NCBI RefSeq assembly: GCF_018687715.1
Contig: NC_056753.1
Location: 8,207,001-8,271,000 of the forward strand
Length of the DNA: 64,000 nucleotides
Direction: 5' to 3'
Source of the DNA: Carya illinoinensis
Lineage: Eukaryota; Streptophyta; Magnoliopsida; Fagales; Juglandaceae
This document shows positions 11,961-24,684 of the stretch, one piece after another; the first letter of the stretch is position 1, and each line of letters opens with the position of its first letter. The notes beneath the pieces were generated by a model. It was not told where the DNA came from. It saw nothing but the letters and a program-made list of their open reading frames with translations, and ran no database searches. The position numbers and the translations under genes are program-made.

Positions 11961-13224
11961 TTTTTTCTATTATTTAGAGACGGGTATTTCATTTCTTTTG
12001 CTTGCTTTGATTTTGCTTTAAGTCTTTGTGATTCTGGTAATGTAAATAGATGCTGACAAAACCATGCATATTCGGCAGCGTTTGGTGATTTTGCATTTCA
12101 GAGTTTGAATGCTGTGATTTAGTTTTACCTTCCTCCTTTGCAACTTTTGGTGTTGATTTAGGCGTATTAAGTGGGGCTGCATGTCTACTATAGGGCTGTG
12201 ATGAGTGGGGTTCACAAGTGTTGAGCCATGGGACCCCATTGATATGTTAGGGTAATCCGAACTAGGATGGCCACTAAGTTTTTTATGGTAGGTTTCACAA
12301 AAGGCAACCGGGGTTCATGGTTTTGCAGCCATTCATGTAAGGCTCTTGTCTTACGCATGCTATTAATTAAAAAAAAAAAAAAAACCTTTTTGAGCTTGCA
12401 AATATTACACATATACTTTAGGGAACCAGATGAGAATACTCTTATTCATTTACCACATCCAACTTTTAATCCATGTATTAGAACATTCTCTTTTAATCCA
12501 TATATTCTTGTCTCATTTATATTTTGACCAAGCCTTGTGATATTTACATGTTGATTTCTTGTTGTTTGGATTTTGAAAATTAATGACGCTGATTTTGCAT
12601 GCTAAATTCCTGCTCTGACATACATGTAATAGTTCTATTTGTTCTATTATATTATGTTTTAATCAATATATTGCCAAATAAACATGTTGTTTTTAAGGTC
12701 TTATTCATTTGCATGCTGCCAGTTGTTTGGATTTTGTAAATTATATTTCTTGTAGAATTGCTTCTCAGTTTAGTAACGTTGCTCGATTTTTTGTTGGATT
12801 AGAGCATTATTGAGCTTGGATTTCCCTTCTCTAACTCCTCAGTTGTGATGATGACAAATCCTTGTGGAGACACAAGATATTTGGCATACACCTCTATGGC
12901 ATGGTAACCTGGATGACCAATAAATAGTGGCAATCGGCTGTTGCAGCCATGAGAGGGAAGTTGCCCAATTTCATATATGTTACCATAGGGTTCCTAAGCT
13001 GCCTACAAAAATCACGTAGTAATATTGTTCTAAATTGTCTAACATCTCTACCAACTATTATGTGTCTTCAGTTTCTTAGAGATAGATGGATTGAAAGACT
13101 ATGGAAATCTGTACTTCACCAGCCTTTTCACCCAGGAACCTTAAATTGACCACATTTATGGTGGTCAAAATCAACAATCTCATGTGACTTTGGATGACTC
13201 TCCACCCCTACCGCAAGTAGAGCC
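11961..13224. other. Unassigned AT-rich sequence
   Basis: No supported gene. It contains an A16 run near 12369 and T-rich sequence. It may be the non-coding 5' part of the Harbinger element whose Myb-like ORF follows, but no terminal repeat was located. Confidence 0.35.
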
Positions 13225-14170
13225 TTCATCCCAAAGAAAATCAGTCGGGGGTGCGAATTTCACTCTCGAAGAAGATAAATTACTTGTGTCAGCATGGTTA
13301 AATAGTAGTGTTGATGCCACCTAGAGAATGCACTAAAAACACGTCCAACTTTGGAAAAAAATTAGTCAATAATTCAATGAGCATAAAGAAACTACAAATG
13401 AGTGTAGTGTTGGATCCTTAATACATCGGCGGTCAGCCATTCAAAAGGCGACCAACAAATTTTGTGCTAAACTTGCCCATGTTGAAGGGTTAAATAAAAG
13501 TGGCATGACTGAGTAAGACAAGGTATAAGAATTCACTTTTTTATTCTGCTATGATTTTGTATCATTTTTATGTGTTATGTTTCCTTTATCTACTGGGTGG
13601 TTAATTTTAACACTGTTTTTGTTTTTCTTGAATTGGAAGTTTGACAAAGCGAAGACCATGTACCAATCCCTGGAGAAAACCTCCTTTCAGTTCGAGTATT
13701 GTTAGCACTTGTTGAAGGACCAACCGAAGTGGATTTAGCTTTGCACAAAGATGGGACCAAGCGAAGGTCGACGATGTCCCCAACCCCAACACGTACCTCA
13801 ATAGTTGCACTTGATTTAGTTGGTTGTACATAGGCTGAGAATGTTGTGGACAATGATGTCATTGAATTGGAAAGGCCAATGGAAAGGAAAGGTGAGAAAG
13901 GAAAATGTAAGGCGCAAAACAGGCCATCAGAGGAGATTGTTGAGCTGAGCAAGCTGAAGTATACTCTTCTCGAGGAGTTACGTGCTTAAGAGAAAGAATT
14001 TTTCTTGCTCAAGGCCGAAAAGATGCAATATGATCAAGAAAACATGGGAAATAAAATCCGACAAGAGGAAGAGAGACTGAGGTTGGTCGTTGAGCAATTG
14101 GAACTCAAATAGAGGGACATTGAAGAGAGAGTAGTTGGAGAGAGAGGAGTGAATAATGATGCATGTGACA
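13225..14170 (+). pseudogene. PIF/Harbinger-type Myb/SANT-like accessory ORF, decayed
   Basis: Plus-strand frames read [19 protein letters not shown] near 13250, then sequence ending IQKATNKFCAKLAHVEGLN near 13440-13490. After a gap with a plausible intron (GT near 13522, resuming near 13635), FDKAKTMYQSLEKTSFQFE follows. This is the layout of the trihelix/Myb-like protein that plant PIF/Harbinger elements carry beside their DDE transposase, also annotated as NAM-associated proteins. Stops and frameshifts disrupt it. No transposase lies next to it. A LINE begins just downstream and may have cut it off. Confidence 0.65.
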
Positions 14171-14240
14171 CTCCCTACTCTCATGTACGGACACGTAAAA
14201 ATCAAGGCATCGGGATGATCAAGGCCCCCTACTCTCATCT

Positions 14241-15560
14241 ATGGCGCCATCGTCTTCCACAGATGCTCAGCCACTAGGTGTGCATGGAACGGTGATTGGT
14301 GTTGCTCAAAACTCATTGTCGCACGTTGCTAGAGTTGGTTTTCAGAGGGGATTTGCAGATGTAGTGGCCAACCGACCACAACCTTTGCCATCCATGGAGA
14401 TTTCGGATCGTGAACCTAGGTTTGTTGAGGGAGAGATGTTTTTTACATTTTCTCCGGCTGAAATTGTGAAATGGGCAGAGCCTTCTTCGATTTTGCAGTT
14501 GTCTTGAAGTTCCAGCATCGTCGGCCTTCTCTGGATTAGATTAGAATGTTTATCAAGAGCAGATGGGGTCTTAAAGATATGCCTGTGGTCAGTCAATTAA
14601 GAAACTCTCGAAATATTCTAGTCTGCTTAATCAATGAGGCTGATTTTGTGTTTGTTATGGCTAGAGGTTGCTCGGACGTGAATGGTGTTCCGTATAAAAT
14701 TTTCCATTGGACTCCGGGATTTAATGAAGATGATGAGCCTCCGTTGGTCCCTGTTTGGATTACGTTACCTGGCCCTCCACTGAATTATTTTCAAGCGTCC
14801 ATGTTGAAGAGTTTTGGAGATGTTTTGGGCGATTCTTGAAATGCGACAATGCTACTTTGTGTGTTACCTGACCGGAAGTTGCCAGAATTTGTGTTGAGTT
14901 GGATGTGTCGGCACCGTTGAAGACTCATTTTTGGATTAGACCACCTGGGCTAGAGAGCAGTCATTTTCAAGAAGTGATCTTTGAGAACATTTCACCGTAT
15001 TGCAACTGGTGTAGCAAACAGGGACATGCGGAAGGTTTCTGTAAATCCAAGAAGCAGTATAATATGAAGCAGAAAAAGAAAGTGGGTTCGGTTGACAATG
15101 GGAAGGGGATAGAGATCAAGGTGTGGAAGGTGGTAGGGGAGAAAAAAATAGAGGAGAAGCTTCCGGATGGAGAGTGCGAGAAGGGAGTACTAAAATGGAT
15201 GATGGAAAGCAATTCTGGAACATATTTCCCAGAAACAGACTGTTGCACAGTCCGAGCCGATGGAGGTATTATTTGTTGATTCTAATGGTGTTTTGTTTTC
15301 ACAGAAGCTCTTTAAAGTTGATTGATGAAACTCTTGAAGGAGAAGTCTGTTGCAATGCTAATGTTAATGATAATTGCTTGTTGTATCCTTTGTTGGCACA
15401 TTCGTTGACTTATAATGATAATAAGGATGAGATTGAAGAGTTGGCTACCAAGTGTTATAAGTTGGATAGTGAGATTGAAGTCTCAAAAAAACAAAAAAAA
15501 AATATCATGGTGGTAAAGCAAAGAAGCCTACGACGCGTTCCAATAAACATTATTAAATGT
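14241..15560 (+). pseudogene. LINE ORF1 (gag-like, DUF4283 + zinc knuckle)
   Basis: A DUF4283-like segment spans about 14370-14840 in two frames (FVEGEMFFTFSPAEIVKW; VPVWITLPGPPLNYF). A CX2CX4HX4C knuckle, CNWCSKQGHAEGFC, is at about 15001-15043. Known role: nucleic-acid-binding protein of the LINE ribonucleoprotein. Frame changes near 14510 and 14840 and internal stops disrupt the ORF. Confidence 0.8.
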
Positions 15561-18500
15561 TGAATATTCTTGTATGGAATATTAGAAGGATTTGCTCCTC
15601 GAAGGCAAGTTTGCGGCGAATTATTAATAAATACCGTCCATCGGTTGTAGCAGTTTTAGAACATTTTCTTTCTGTTAATAAGTTTGCTCACTGGGCACGG
15701 TGGTTGCATCTTCTAATAATGTGGAAGCACGTGGTAAAGTTTGGTTATTCTGGGCTAATGGCATTGATTTTCAATTGCATTCAGTGATGGGTCAAGCTTT
15801 CTCAGGTTGGTTCTTCCTTGGTAATTCTAGAGTGTTGGCGACTTTTATTTATGCAGTTGTTTTCAAGGACATCGTCGGATCCTTTGGAATTATCTTAAGG
15901 TTTAGATGGTGGTGATAATATACTGATTTTAATATTATCCGGTCTGAAGGTGAGAAAATTGGTGGTGTTTGTCATTCTTCTCGGGGGCGTGATGAGTTCA
16001 ATAAATGGATTCAAGATTGTAGTCTTGTTGATCTTCCTTATTCTGGCAATCGATTTTCTTGGTATAATGGGAGGTTAGGGGGTAGAAGAATTTGGGCTCG
16101 TCTTGATAGAGTGCTGGTGAATACTGGTTTTTTATCAAGTTTTCCTAATAGTTGTTTGGAGTATCTTCCTCGCACCTCGTCTGATCATTGTCCTATGGTT
16201 ACTTCTTTATGGGTTGATAGGAGGGTTGGCCCTAAACCTTTCCGTTTTCAAAGAATGCGGTGCTTGCATGAGGAGTTCATAGGTGTGGTAAGTGAGTGTT
16301 GGAGGCAAGAATTTCAAGGTTGTCCGATGGTGAAATTCAGTAGAAAGTTAAAAAAATTGAAACAAGTATTGAAGAAGTGGAATAGGGAGGTCTTTGGTAA
16401 AGTGTAAGTAGATCTTAAAGTCATTGAAGAGGAGCTTCTTGAGCTGGAGAATAATGTTCAGTAAAATTATACTCAGGAAATGGAAGTTGAGCTTTTGAGA
16501 TGCAAGCAAAAGCATATCCAATATTTGCATAGAAAGGAGATTATGGGGTGTCAAAAATCTAGAGTTAAGCGGATTTGTGAAGGTGATGAAAACATGGCTT
16601 TCTTTCATGCTTCTCTTAGATGTAAAAAGAAATTTAAGACTTTAGAGAGTATGATTCTTGAAGATGGTAGTGTTCTTGACTCCAGTGAAGTAGTCCTTGA
16701 GGGGGTTGAATTCTTCCAGCAGCAGTTAACCACGTCGGTAGTGTCTTTTGAGGAGTCTGGTATGAATTTCGTAACTTCTATTATTATTGAGGCTGATAAT
16801 AGGTTTCTTTGCAGAGTTCCAGATTTGATGGAGCTTAAGGTTTTTCTGATGGTTTTTCTGCTAGTTTTTTCCATCATGCCTGGGATATTATCAAAGAAGA
16901 TTTATTGATGTTGGCGATTGAATTTTTTGAGGGGAAGCCATTAACCACTTTCTTTGGTGCCACCAATATTGTGTTGATACCGAAAGTGGATGAACCAAGG
17001 GGCTTCTCACAATTCAGGCCTATCAGTTTATGCTCTGTTGTCTATAAAATTTTATCCAAGATTATGGTGAATAGGTTGGAACCTATCATGAAGAAAATAA
17101 TTTCTGATGAACAATCAGCCTTTATTAAAGGCCGAAACATTTTTAATAATATTTCTATTGCTCAAAAAATGGTTCAGAGTATGAATAAGAAAGTGAGAGG
17201 TGGTAATGTAATGATTAAAATTGATATAGCAAAGGCGTATGACAGGGTGAATTGGAGGTTCTTGTTAGAGGTGATGAAAAGGTTGGGATTCTCAGATCAT
17301 TGGAGGGGTTTGATTTTTAATTGTATCTCTTCACCTATGTGTTCGGTGATGCTCAATGGTTCTTTGAAGGGCTTTTTCAAACCTTCCTGGGGTATTAGGC
17401 AATGGGATCCTCTATCACCATATCTTTTCATTTTATCATAAGAATTACTTTCTCGTATGATCAATGTTGATTTTCAACAGGAAAAAGTAAAGCCGTTTAA
17501 TGCTAATGGAGGTACTCTGATTTCTCATTTGTTTTATGCTGATAATGTGCTGATTTTTTCAAATGGAGGTAAAAGATCTCTAGTGCAGATAATGAAGACT
17601 TTGCAAGCGTGCCAATCTATGTCTGGGTAGTTGGTCAGTCTGGCTAAGTCATCTATTTTTTTCTCCTATAAGTTTTCTGTTGCTAGAAAAGAAAATTAGA
17701 GTCTTTGAGGATCACATGTTTTATGGAGGGTAAATGGCCGTGTAATTATCTGGGAGTTCCGCTGCATGTGGGATGGATGACTATCAAATTATTTGAACCT
17801 TTGTTGTTGAAGCTGCAGAAAAAATTGGTTGGTTGGAAGAGTAACATTCTTTCTTTTGGGGGTAAGATTATTCTCCTCAAACATGTTTTATCTTATGCCA
17901 ATTCATGTTCTCTCTGTTATGAATTTACCTAAAGGTGTTTTCAAAGCCATCAAAAGTATTTTCTCTAGTTTTCTCTGGAATTTTAATGATGATAAGAGAA
18001 AAAGAAAATAGGTATCTTGGAAAAATATTTGTTTGCTGGTTTAGGAAGGAGATCTAGGTATTCGGAGCCTACATGATGTTCAAATGTCTCTTTTTATGAA
18101 ATTTGCTTGGAAATCATTGGAGGGGAATTCGGTGTGGGCAAAATTCTTTTAGAAGAAATATGTGGGTGGTAAGCACCCTGTGACTCTTTATAATTCCACA
18201 GATTCAAGATTTTGGAGAGGTATTTTGTCGATGATGCTGATTGTGCAACAGAATTCATGTATTTTGGTTAGAAATGGTATCTGTAATTTTTGGTTTGATA
18301 ATTGGTTAAAATAATTCTGGCTGGGATGTGACTAAATTGCGTCTGCTGATGTTGAAAGAGATGGTGGAGAAAATAATTGCCTCACCGGTTCAAATATCAG
18401 GTGGATCAAATGTGCATATTTGGCAGCCTAATCCGGATGGTACTTTCTCTACCAAATCTGCTTGGCATTTAATTAGAGAGACAGAGCCTGTTTGTATTTG

Positions 18501-19460
18501 GAAAAAATGGCTTTGGCATAAATTGGTTCCAAAAAAGAATGTCTTCTGTTTGTTGGTGTGCGAAAAAACTAGTTTTACCTGTGGATGATATCATTGCTAA
18601 GCTAGGAATTCCTCTAGCTTCAAAGTGTCATTGTTGTGTTTTATCACAACAAGAATCCATTGATCATATTTTTTGTAGTGGTGAGTTGGCTGCTACAGTT
18701 TGGAGGTATTTTGCAGGTATTTTAGGGGTTCGATTACCTAACCTCTAAAGATGGAATGTGGTTATGAATGTTTGGTGGCTTCGAGCGTCAGAATCTTCTC
18801 AAGTAAGTTGTTGTCATGGTATCTTACCAATCATTATCACGTGGGCTTTGTGGAGAGTATGGTGTGAGAATAGAATAGAAGGAAATAAAACTGATTGGAA
18901 GGGTGTGGTAAGGAGGATCAAGTTAATGTTAACTGATATGTTTTCTTTGCATCGAAAATTTGATAGATTGCATTCACATGATATCAAGGTTTTATAGGAA
19001 TTAAATTGCCCAATTGCTCTTGTTATCAAGAAAAGTATGAAAGCTATAGCTTGGATTAAGCCAAATAGAGGACAATATAAGCTAAATGTTGATGATAGTT
19101 CGCTCAAAAATCCTAGATTAGCAGGTGGCGGAGGGGTTATTAGAGATCATGATGGTCGAGTGTTGGCGGGTTTTGCTACTCATTATGGGCAGGTTTCCAA
19201 TAATGCTGCTGAGGGAAGAGCTTTACTTGATAGTTTAAAGTTGGCACAACAGTTGGGTATTCGAGATATTTTGGTGGAGTTAGATTCAGAAGTTATTGTG
19301 AGATGGATTCAGGCTGGTAAATGCAGTTTATGGTATTTGTGGGATTTTTTGGATGACATCCAGAGATTGTTTGTTGATTTACAGTATTCCATCCATCATA
19401 TTCTCAGATAAGCAAACATGGTTGCAGACTATCTTGCCAAAGAGGGGGCTTTTAATAGAT
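15557..19460 (+). pseudogene. LINE ORF2: endonuclease, reverse transcriptase, RNase H
   Basis: Starts MLNILVWNIRR at 15557, the N-terminus of the APE-type endonuclease; its C-terminal SSDHCPM motif is near 16180. Reverse transcriptase spans about 16905-17680, with LIPKVDEPRGFSQFRPISL, then AFIKGRN, and a catalytic box LFYADN near 17530, in which the second aspartate of the usual YADD is asparagine. zf-RVT follows at about 18400-18700. RNase H covers 19037-19460 (LNVDDSS, NNAAEGRALL, VELDSE and ADYLAKEGA). At least eight stops or frameshifts are visible. Function when intact: nicking and target-primed reverse transcription. Confidence 0.85.
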
Positions 19461-19767
19461 GTAAGTATTTCACAGGGCTTGTCCTTGATAGGGGTATCCT
19501 TCGTGGGTTAGTACGTACGGATATGTAGGGTCTTCCTTATTTTAGGATGTAATTATTTGATCTCCTTATGTTTTCCGTTGTAAGAATTTTTTTTGGTTGT
19601 TTTTCTTTGATCACAGGGGTTTTAGGTTTTATTTGTTTATTTTTTGTAAAACCTCTGGTGATTGTGTTGTAACCACGGTATTCCTCCACCATATGTGAGG
19701 GCTTTTTAATAAATTTGGGACGGGGCTGCTATGTGGGTGGCTACCACCTCTTCGGAAAAAAAAAAAG

Positions 19768-22300
19768 TGTCAAGTGTGTGTACATGTAGAAAATATACAA
19801 CAAAAATACAGCATAGTCAATCAACTAAGTATCAGAATTGTTAAATACAACTTTGCAACTTTGCTTAAATACAAGCGTTTAAAAAAGTATTACAGCTGTC
19901 CAATAAAACCAAGAAAAAGCCAAAATACAATAACCAAAAAGGGGAAATAATCCCAACACTCGAGAAAGTGATCCCCGATCACTCCTTCGGCGGAGCCGAA
20001 TCCTCAGGCTCTATCTCGTCATCTGCATCAAAATCTATGATACCATGAAATGATATTGCAGGGTGTCGAATACCGTCAGATTGTGAATTTCAGTAAGTAA
20101 CATCTCAAACAATCCAAGAGATAAAAATGCATTAATTTAACTAACAAATATGTGTGCATATGATGAAATATATATGATACCCAAAACATCATTTTCCTCG
20201 AAAATGAATATTTTTCAACCGACGCCAAAATCTCATTTTGGCCCAAAAATCAAGTCTATTAAAAATAACATCCACTATTTTTTCAGAAAATGGCTCAGTA
20301 TAAAAATCCACGATTTTTCCAGAAAATGATTCACATAAATTTATTTATTGAAACCGTAATTTTTTTTTTTTTTTTCCAGAAAATGACCCATTATCCAATT
20401 TTACCTTATGCAGCTTGATTTCCCATAGGGATCATCTGCACACCCTGACTCCCTCCGTCACACCACAGATAACGATCGTGCGTGTGACTTTGTAATGAGC
20501 GATGCCTAGTTCCGCGCCCAGGGCATTCGTGGCCAAGCATCCTCCAGCTCCCGCTAGCAGAGGGGCCACAGAGTCAGCACGAGAGCGTTACCATCCCGTT
20601 TGATCCCGTTGTCGCCCAACGACAACCCAGGGGATGTCACTGAGTTTATTCCGCTCCCTCGTGACCAAAGGACCTCCATCGAGATAATATCCATCTCAAC
20701 TTGGGGTCGTGATACACTCGCACCCAAAAGTCATTTCTCACATAAAAATCCAGTTTTCAAATATACACATGAACACATGCATACAATTATACGAAAACCT
20801 AGTTTTCATTTACAAACATGAATATGTGTACGATCATGCAATGTATATGACATGACACAATTATTTAACAACCACCGAATCCCAGCATAATCTAAGCACA
20901 CAAACAACTCCATCCTCCAATCCAACTGACTCCCAAACTCTTCGAACTCAGTCCGACATAACCAAGCAAATCACTGTAAATATGAGTTAGTGCAAAAATA
21001 TATTTAAATCTTGAAAGGTATTTGCAAAATTACTTACAGTGCAAAAAGGCAAATCTGAAAGATGATGGCTGAAAATGAAGCTTCCATAGCACCAAAAATA
21101 CTAAAAAATCGAAAATGCATGGATTTATACCAAAAACAGGGGCACGTCAAGAACAAGTCAACAAGAAACACAAAATGCAACCCACGGTTTGGAATGAAAA
21201 CAAGGGCATAGTTTGAGTCCAAAAACACCCAAAAATTCCAAGGATTTACCCACAATCAAGTACACGAAAATACTAGAGAAAAAACAGAGGAAAACCAAGC
21301 TTGAATCTTCACATTTGGGGACAAAACAGAGCATAATTTTTGGGTCCAATAAAGATCACAATTCAAGGGAGAAACAAAGGGAAAAGCAAAGCTTTTACTC
21401 AAGCAAAGCTTTTACTCAAGCATAATCATGAAAATGGAGAACAATAGAGAAAACCCTGCATGAAAATGAAGCTAGCAATTGGACCTGCAACAACCAACAA
21501 AATAGAGGAGAGAAAAAAATAAATGCAAGAGAAAGGAAAGGAAGGTTCGGTTCTACAGCAAGTGAAAAACTAAAACATGGAGATGGAAAGGCAAGCTAAT
21601 ACCAGACGAAAATATGGAGGAGTTTAAGTAGTCTAGATGCAGATGAAACATGAAACTGAAGAGGAAGAAGGCAGTCGGCGCAGTAGTGGAAGAAAAGAAA
21701 AACAAAAGAGGGAGAAGAAGAGAAGCAACAGACGGCCACCAAAAAAATAGAGAAAGAAGAAGACAAAAAGTTGAATGAAGAAGGAAGAGAAGCTATCGTG
21801 CGGCTGGAGGGAGAAGGTAAACGACGCAGCAACAGGGGAAAAGAAAAGAGAGGAAGCCCTAAGGGCATGATAGCCAAACAACGTTGTATAGGGAAATTAA
21901 AGGGGTTGGGCTTCACTGCAATGGGCTGGGCCGAAAATTGGGAGGGCCTTAGCCCAAAAATAAAGAAAAACCCATTACAAATAAGCCCAGTTCGAAAATC
22001 AAGGTTTAAGAAATAAAAAATGGCACAATAAAAATAAATAAAAGCCAAGTAAAAATACTATAACTAAACATTAGTAAATTAAAATAATTAAAACACAACA
22101 ATAAAATAAATTAAAGTAAAGAGTAATTTAAGTGCAAAACAATAATTAATATAAAAAAAGCACATTAAAATACATTTCACAACTTAAAAATCATTAAATA
22201 AACCAACGATTAACACATTAAATTTAAAACAAGAGAACCACTCTTTATAATAATTTAAATAATAATTTAATAAAAATACATATAAATACGGGGTATTACA
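19768..22300 (-). mobile_element. Probable LTR (solo or partial), minus orientation
   Basis: On the minus strand this starts TGTAATACCCC at 22300 and ends CTTGACA at 19768, abutting the LINE tail. Internal features fit a long gypsy LTR: an AT-rich upstream part, CT-rich leader-like sequence near 21700-21850, and no coding domains. Matching 5-bp target duplications were not found (AAAAG left, ATGCA right), so the left boundary could be wrong or the LTR rearranged. Long minus-strand frames at 21596-22048 are pyrimidine-biased artefacts. Confidence 0.5.
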
Positions 22301-22712
22301 ATGCATGATGCCAGTACCTTGCCTAGAGTACAACGGGTATATTTCTAACAATGTCAAAGGGGAAATCTTGGCAAGCCACAATGCTAAAGAAAACTGACTT
22401 GGTTTTTTATGTAACTTATTTATTATTAAGTAGGAGAACATTTGTATAATTTGTTTGGCATTTGTCATTGACTGTTGAGATTGAGGTTGAGGGTTATTAT
22501 TACAAGGCACATTTGGCATGTTTGTGTATTTTATACTTTGTACCTTATTAATTATTTATTCTAGCAGCTTAAATATGTGGACAAAAATTTTGTCTAAGTG
22601 GATAGAATCTATTGATTACTTTCCGTATTACAACAATTTAAACTATTACAAATAATGAAATAGTAGAAGCAAGAGTACATAGTCACTACTGGCCAACCAG
22701 AGGATAAGTGGC
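22301..22712. other. Left flank of the tandem array, no gene seen
   Basis: AT-rich single-copy sequence. Just before the array, 22691-22711 (GGCCAACCAGAGGATAAGTGG) nearly duplicates 22758-22778 inside the first unit, with one mismatch in 21 bases. Confidence 0.5.
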
Positions 22713-23180
22713 AAGAAACAGAAGAATGAAAATCTGAATAGGCAATGTTTCCCACATGGCCAACCAAAGGATAAGTGGGAAATAGATTTGCCATGCCGCA
22801 AAAGATGATGCAAATTCACAACAGGGCTGCGAGACTGAATAACATCCCAAGCAAGCTTAATAGAGAACTTATCACTAGGATCATTCAACCGAATGACCAC
22901 ATTGCAATATTGGAACTTAAATCACTAGTCATGACACTTATAATCTCCTGCCACTCAGAGGATCCACTAGGCCAGATCCAATCTCCTGCCCCAACTTTAG
23001 CTTCCTCTCGAAAACCAGTAGTTGATATAAACCATTCCCAAACTTGCTGACATAGGGAACAAGAGGGTGCTAATTGTCATACCAAAGAAAAGTAGAATTT
23101 TCTTTTCACAAGACACACTTTATCATGTCTCATGCAAGGGATCTCAGTTTCAATATTTTCTTCGACATCCAGGGGCAATC
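22713..23180 (-). mobile_element. LINE ORF2 fragment (RT C-terminus/zf-RVT), unit 1
   Basis: Minus-strand frames read ILKLRSLA near 23140, STFLWYDN near 23090, and DPSDKFSIKLAWDVIQSRSP near 22850. These are the linker and zinc-binding region that follows reverse transcriptase in plant LINEs. Stops and frame changes are present and there is no associated tail. The left edge coincides with the array boundary, so the fragment is cut by the duplication junction. Confidence 0.65.
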
Positions 23181-23539
23181 TCCTCGGAACTTTAACTACC
23201 AAGACTTTCTGTCTCTGACAAGGTAGGATCTAACCCACCATAACCAGATAGACCAGTTCTAACATATACTAATAATTATAACAAGCTTCCAATAATAAGA
23301 AGAGTTAATCAGAACCCAACACAGAAATCTATAACAAAAGCAAGGGGAAAAGTCCAGCAGGACTTCTAAAATACAAACTTTCATGTCATAAGAGTGTCGT
23401 AGATAAAAAAGCTATACAATTAAATTGTCACAATGTAAATGCAAGTAGCCTATTGTTGGGAATAAAACTGTTATTGATGTTCAATTAAATTTTCTTGGAG
23501 CTGACGATGTGTCGAGTTGTCTCTAAATTCATGATGTCG

Positions 23540-24684
23540 CTAAATGAAATCCATAAATTTGGTTGTTGGATTGCGTGATAATTCTAGAATATCATCATCA
23601 ACTTGATCATACTCCATGTTTGGACCCTGACTATCATCACGCTCGCCCTCAATGATCATTTTATGTAGAATAACACATGCTTTTATTATATTTGTTAGCT
23701 CCTTAACTTTGAACATTCGTAAAGGTTCATGAATGATTGCAAATCATTGTTGGAGTACCCTGAATGCATGCTCAATATCTTTTCTTACATATTCTTGTGT
23801 TGCGGCAAAATTTTTCTTCTTATTTCCTTGTGGAGATGGAATCGTCTTCACAAACGTTGACTACTTTAGATAAATACCATCCGTAAGGTAGTACCCTATA
23901 ATGTATTCGTTGCCATTGATTGAGTAATTGTTTGGAGGAGCATGCCCTTGGGCAAGTTCCATGAAAATAAAATATCTCTCTAGCACATTAATGTCGTTAC
24001 GTGAATTGGGCATATAAAAAAATGTATGCAATTTTCAAAGATCATATGAAGCAACTGTTTCTAAAATAATAGTTTGTTCACCAATGTGGATGGAGTACAT
24101 AACTTTCTAGGTAGCGGGACAATTTTTCCACCTCCAATGTATGTAATCAATGCTTCCCAGCATCCCAGGGAATCCCTGTTGTTCACCAACCACAAGCAAT
24201 TGAGCAATATGATTGACATTTGGAGACTTTAAACATTCATATGAAAAAACACTTACGATTGTCTTCACGAATTTTTTGGGCTCTCCATTGCGGTGCTTTC
24301 TCTAATAAGTATTTATTCATCCAAAAAATCTTTAGTATCTCCATACGCCAGTATTCTAAGTACTGCATTTATCTTTGGCATAGAAGATAAACTGAGTCTT
24401 CCGGTATTATCTCTTCTCTGAATGAAGTAGGGTTCGTAAGCATTTACCTCATTTTGATTACGGAGAACTAGGGGACGAGTCATATGAAATCTCATTCGAA
24501 ATATATTTGAGGGATGTATTGGATTTTTCACCAAATAGTCATGAAAAAGGTGTTCGTGCCCTTCAATATGATCACTCCGAATAAAATTACAACATTGGTG
24601 ATTTCCACAATACCTCGATATAGATTCGGCATCCTCATTAAGAACAAGATTTAACTCATCTTTAGAGGCTAAGTATGTGAGCAT
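23540..24684 (-). pseudogene. PIF/Harbinger DDE transposase (ALP1-like), decayed, unit 1
   Basis: The N-terminal part is open for 123 codons (24684-24313), with HEHLFHDYLVKNPIHPSNIF and FRMRFHMTRPL, typical of plant Harbinger-type nucleases. The catalytic half continues to a stop at 23540 through in-frame stops: GMLGSIDYIHWRWKNCP holds the first aspartate, RNDINVLER the second, and KDIEHAFRVLQ the region of the third acidic residue. At least four stops or frameshifts fall between 24312 and 23750. Known role: DDE-type cut-and-paste transposition at TTA-like targets. Dead copy; no Myb-like partner occurs in the unit. Confidence 0.85.

Larger units (their letters stand above)
14241..19766 (+). 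mobile_element. Near full-length L1-type LINE, degenerate
   Basis: In order on the plus strand: ORF1 with a DUF4283-like domain and CCHC knuckle, then ORF2 with apurinic endonuclease, reverse transcriptase, zinc-binding zf-RVT and RNase H domains, then a 3' UTR and an A11 tail at 19756-19766. Many stops and frameshifts show it is dead. A target-site duplication was not found. The 5' boundary is approximate, between the Harbinger remnant and the first ORF1 codons. Confidence 0.9.

Noticed and set aside
14171..14244. Repeated CCTACTCTCAT words as a LINE target-site duplication
   Set aside because: The two copies are both on the 5' side and do not match sequence after the A11 tail at 19766.
21596..22048. 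150-codon minus-strand frame
   Set aside because: Composition is pyrimidine-rich leader sequence of the probable LTR (F/S/L repeats), not protein-like.
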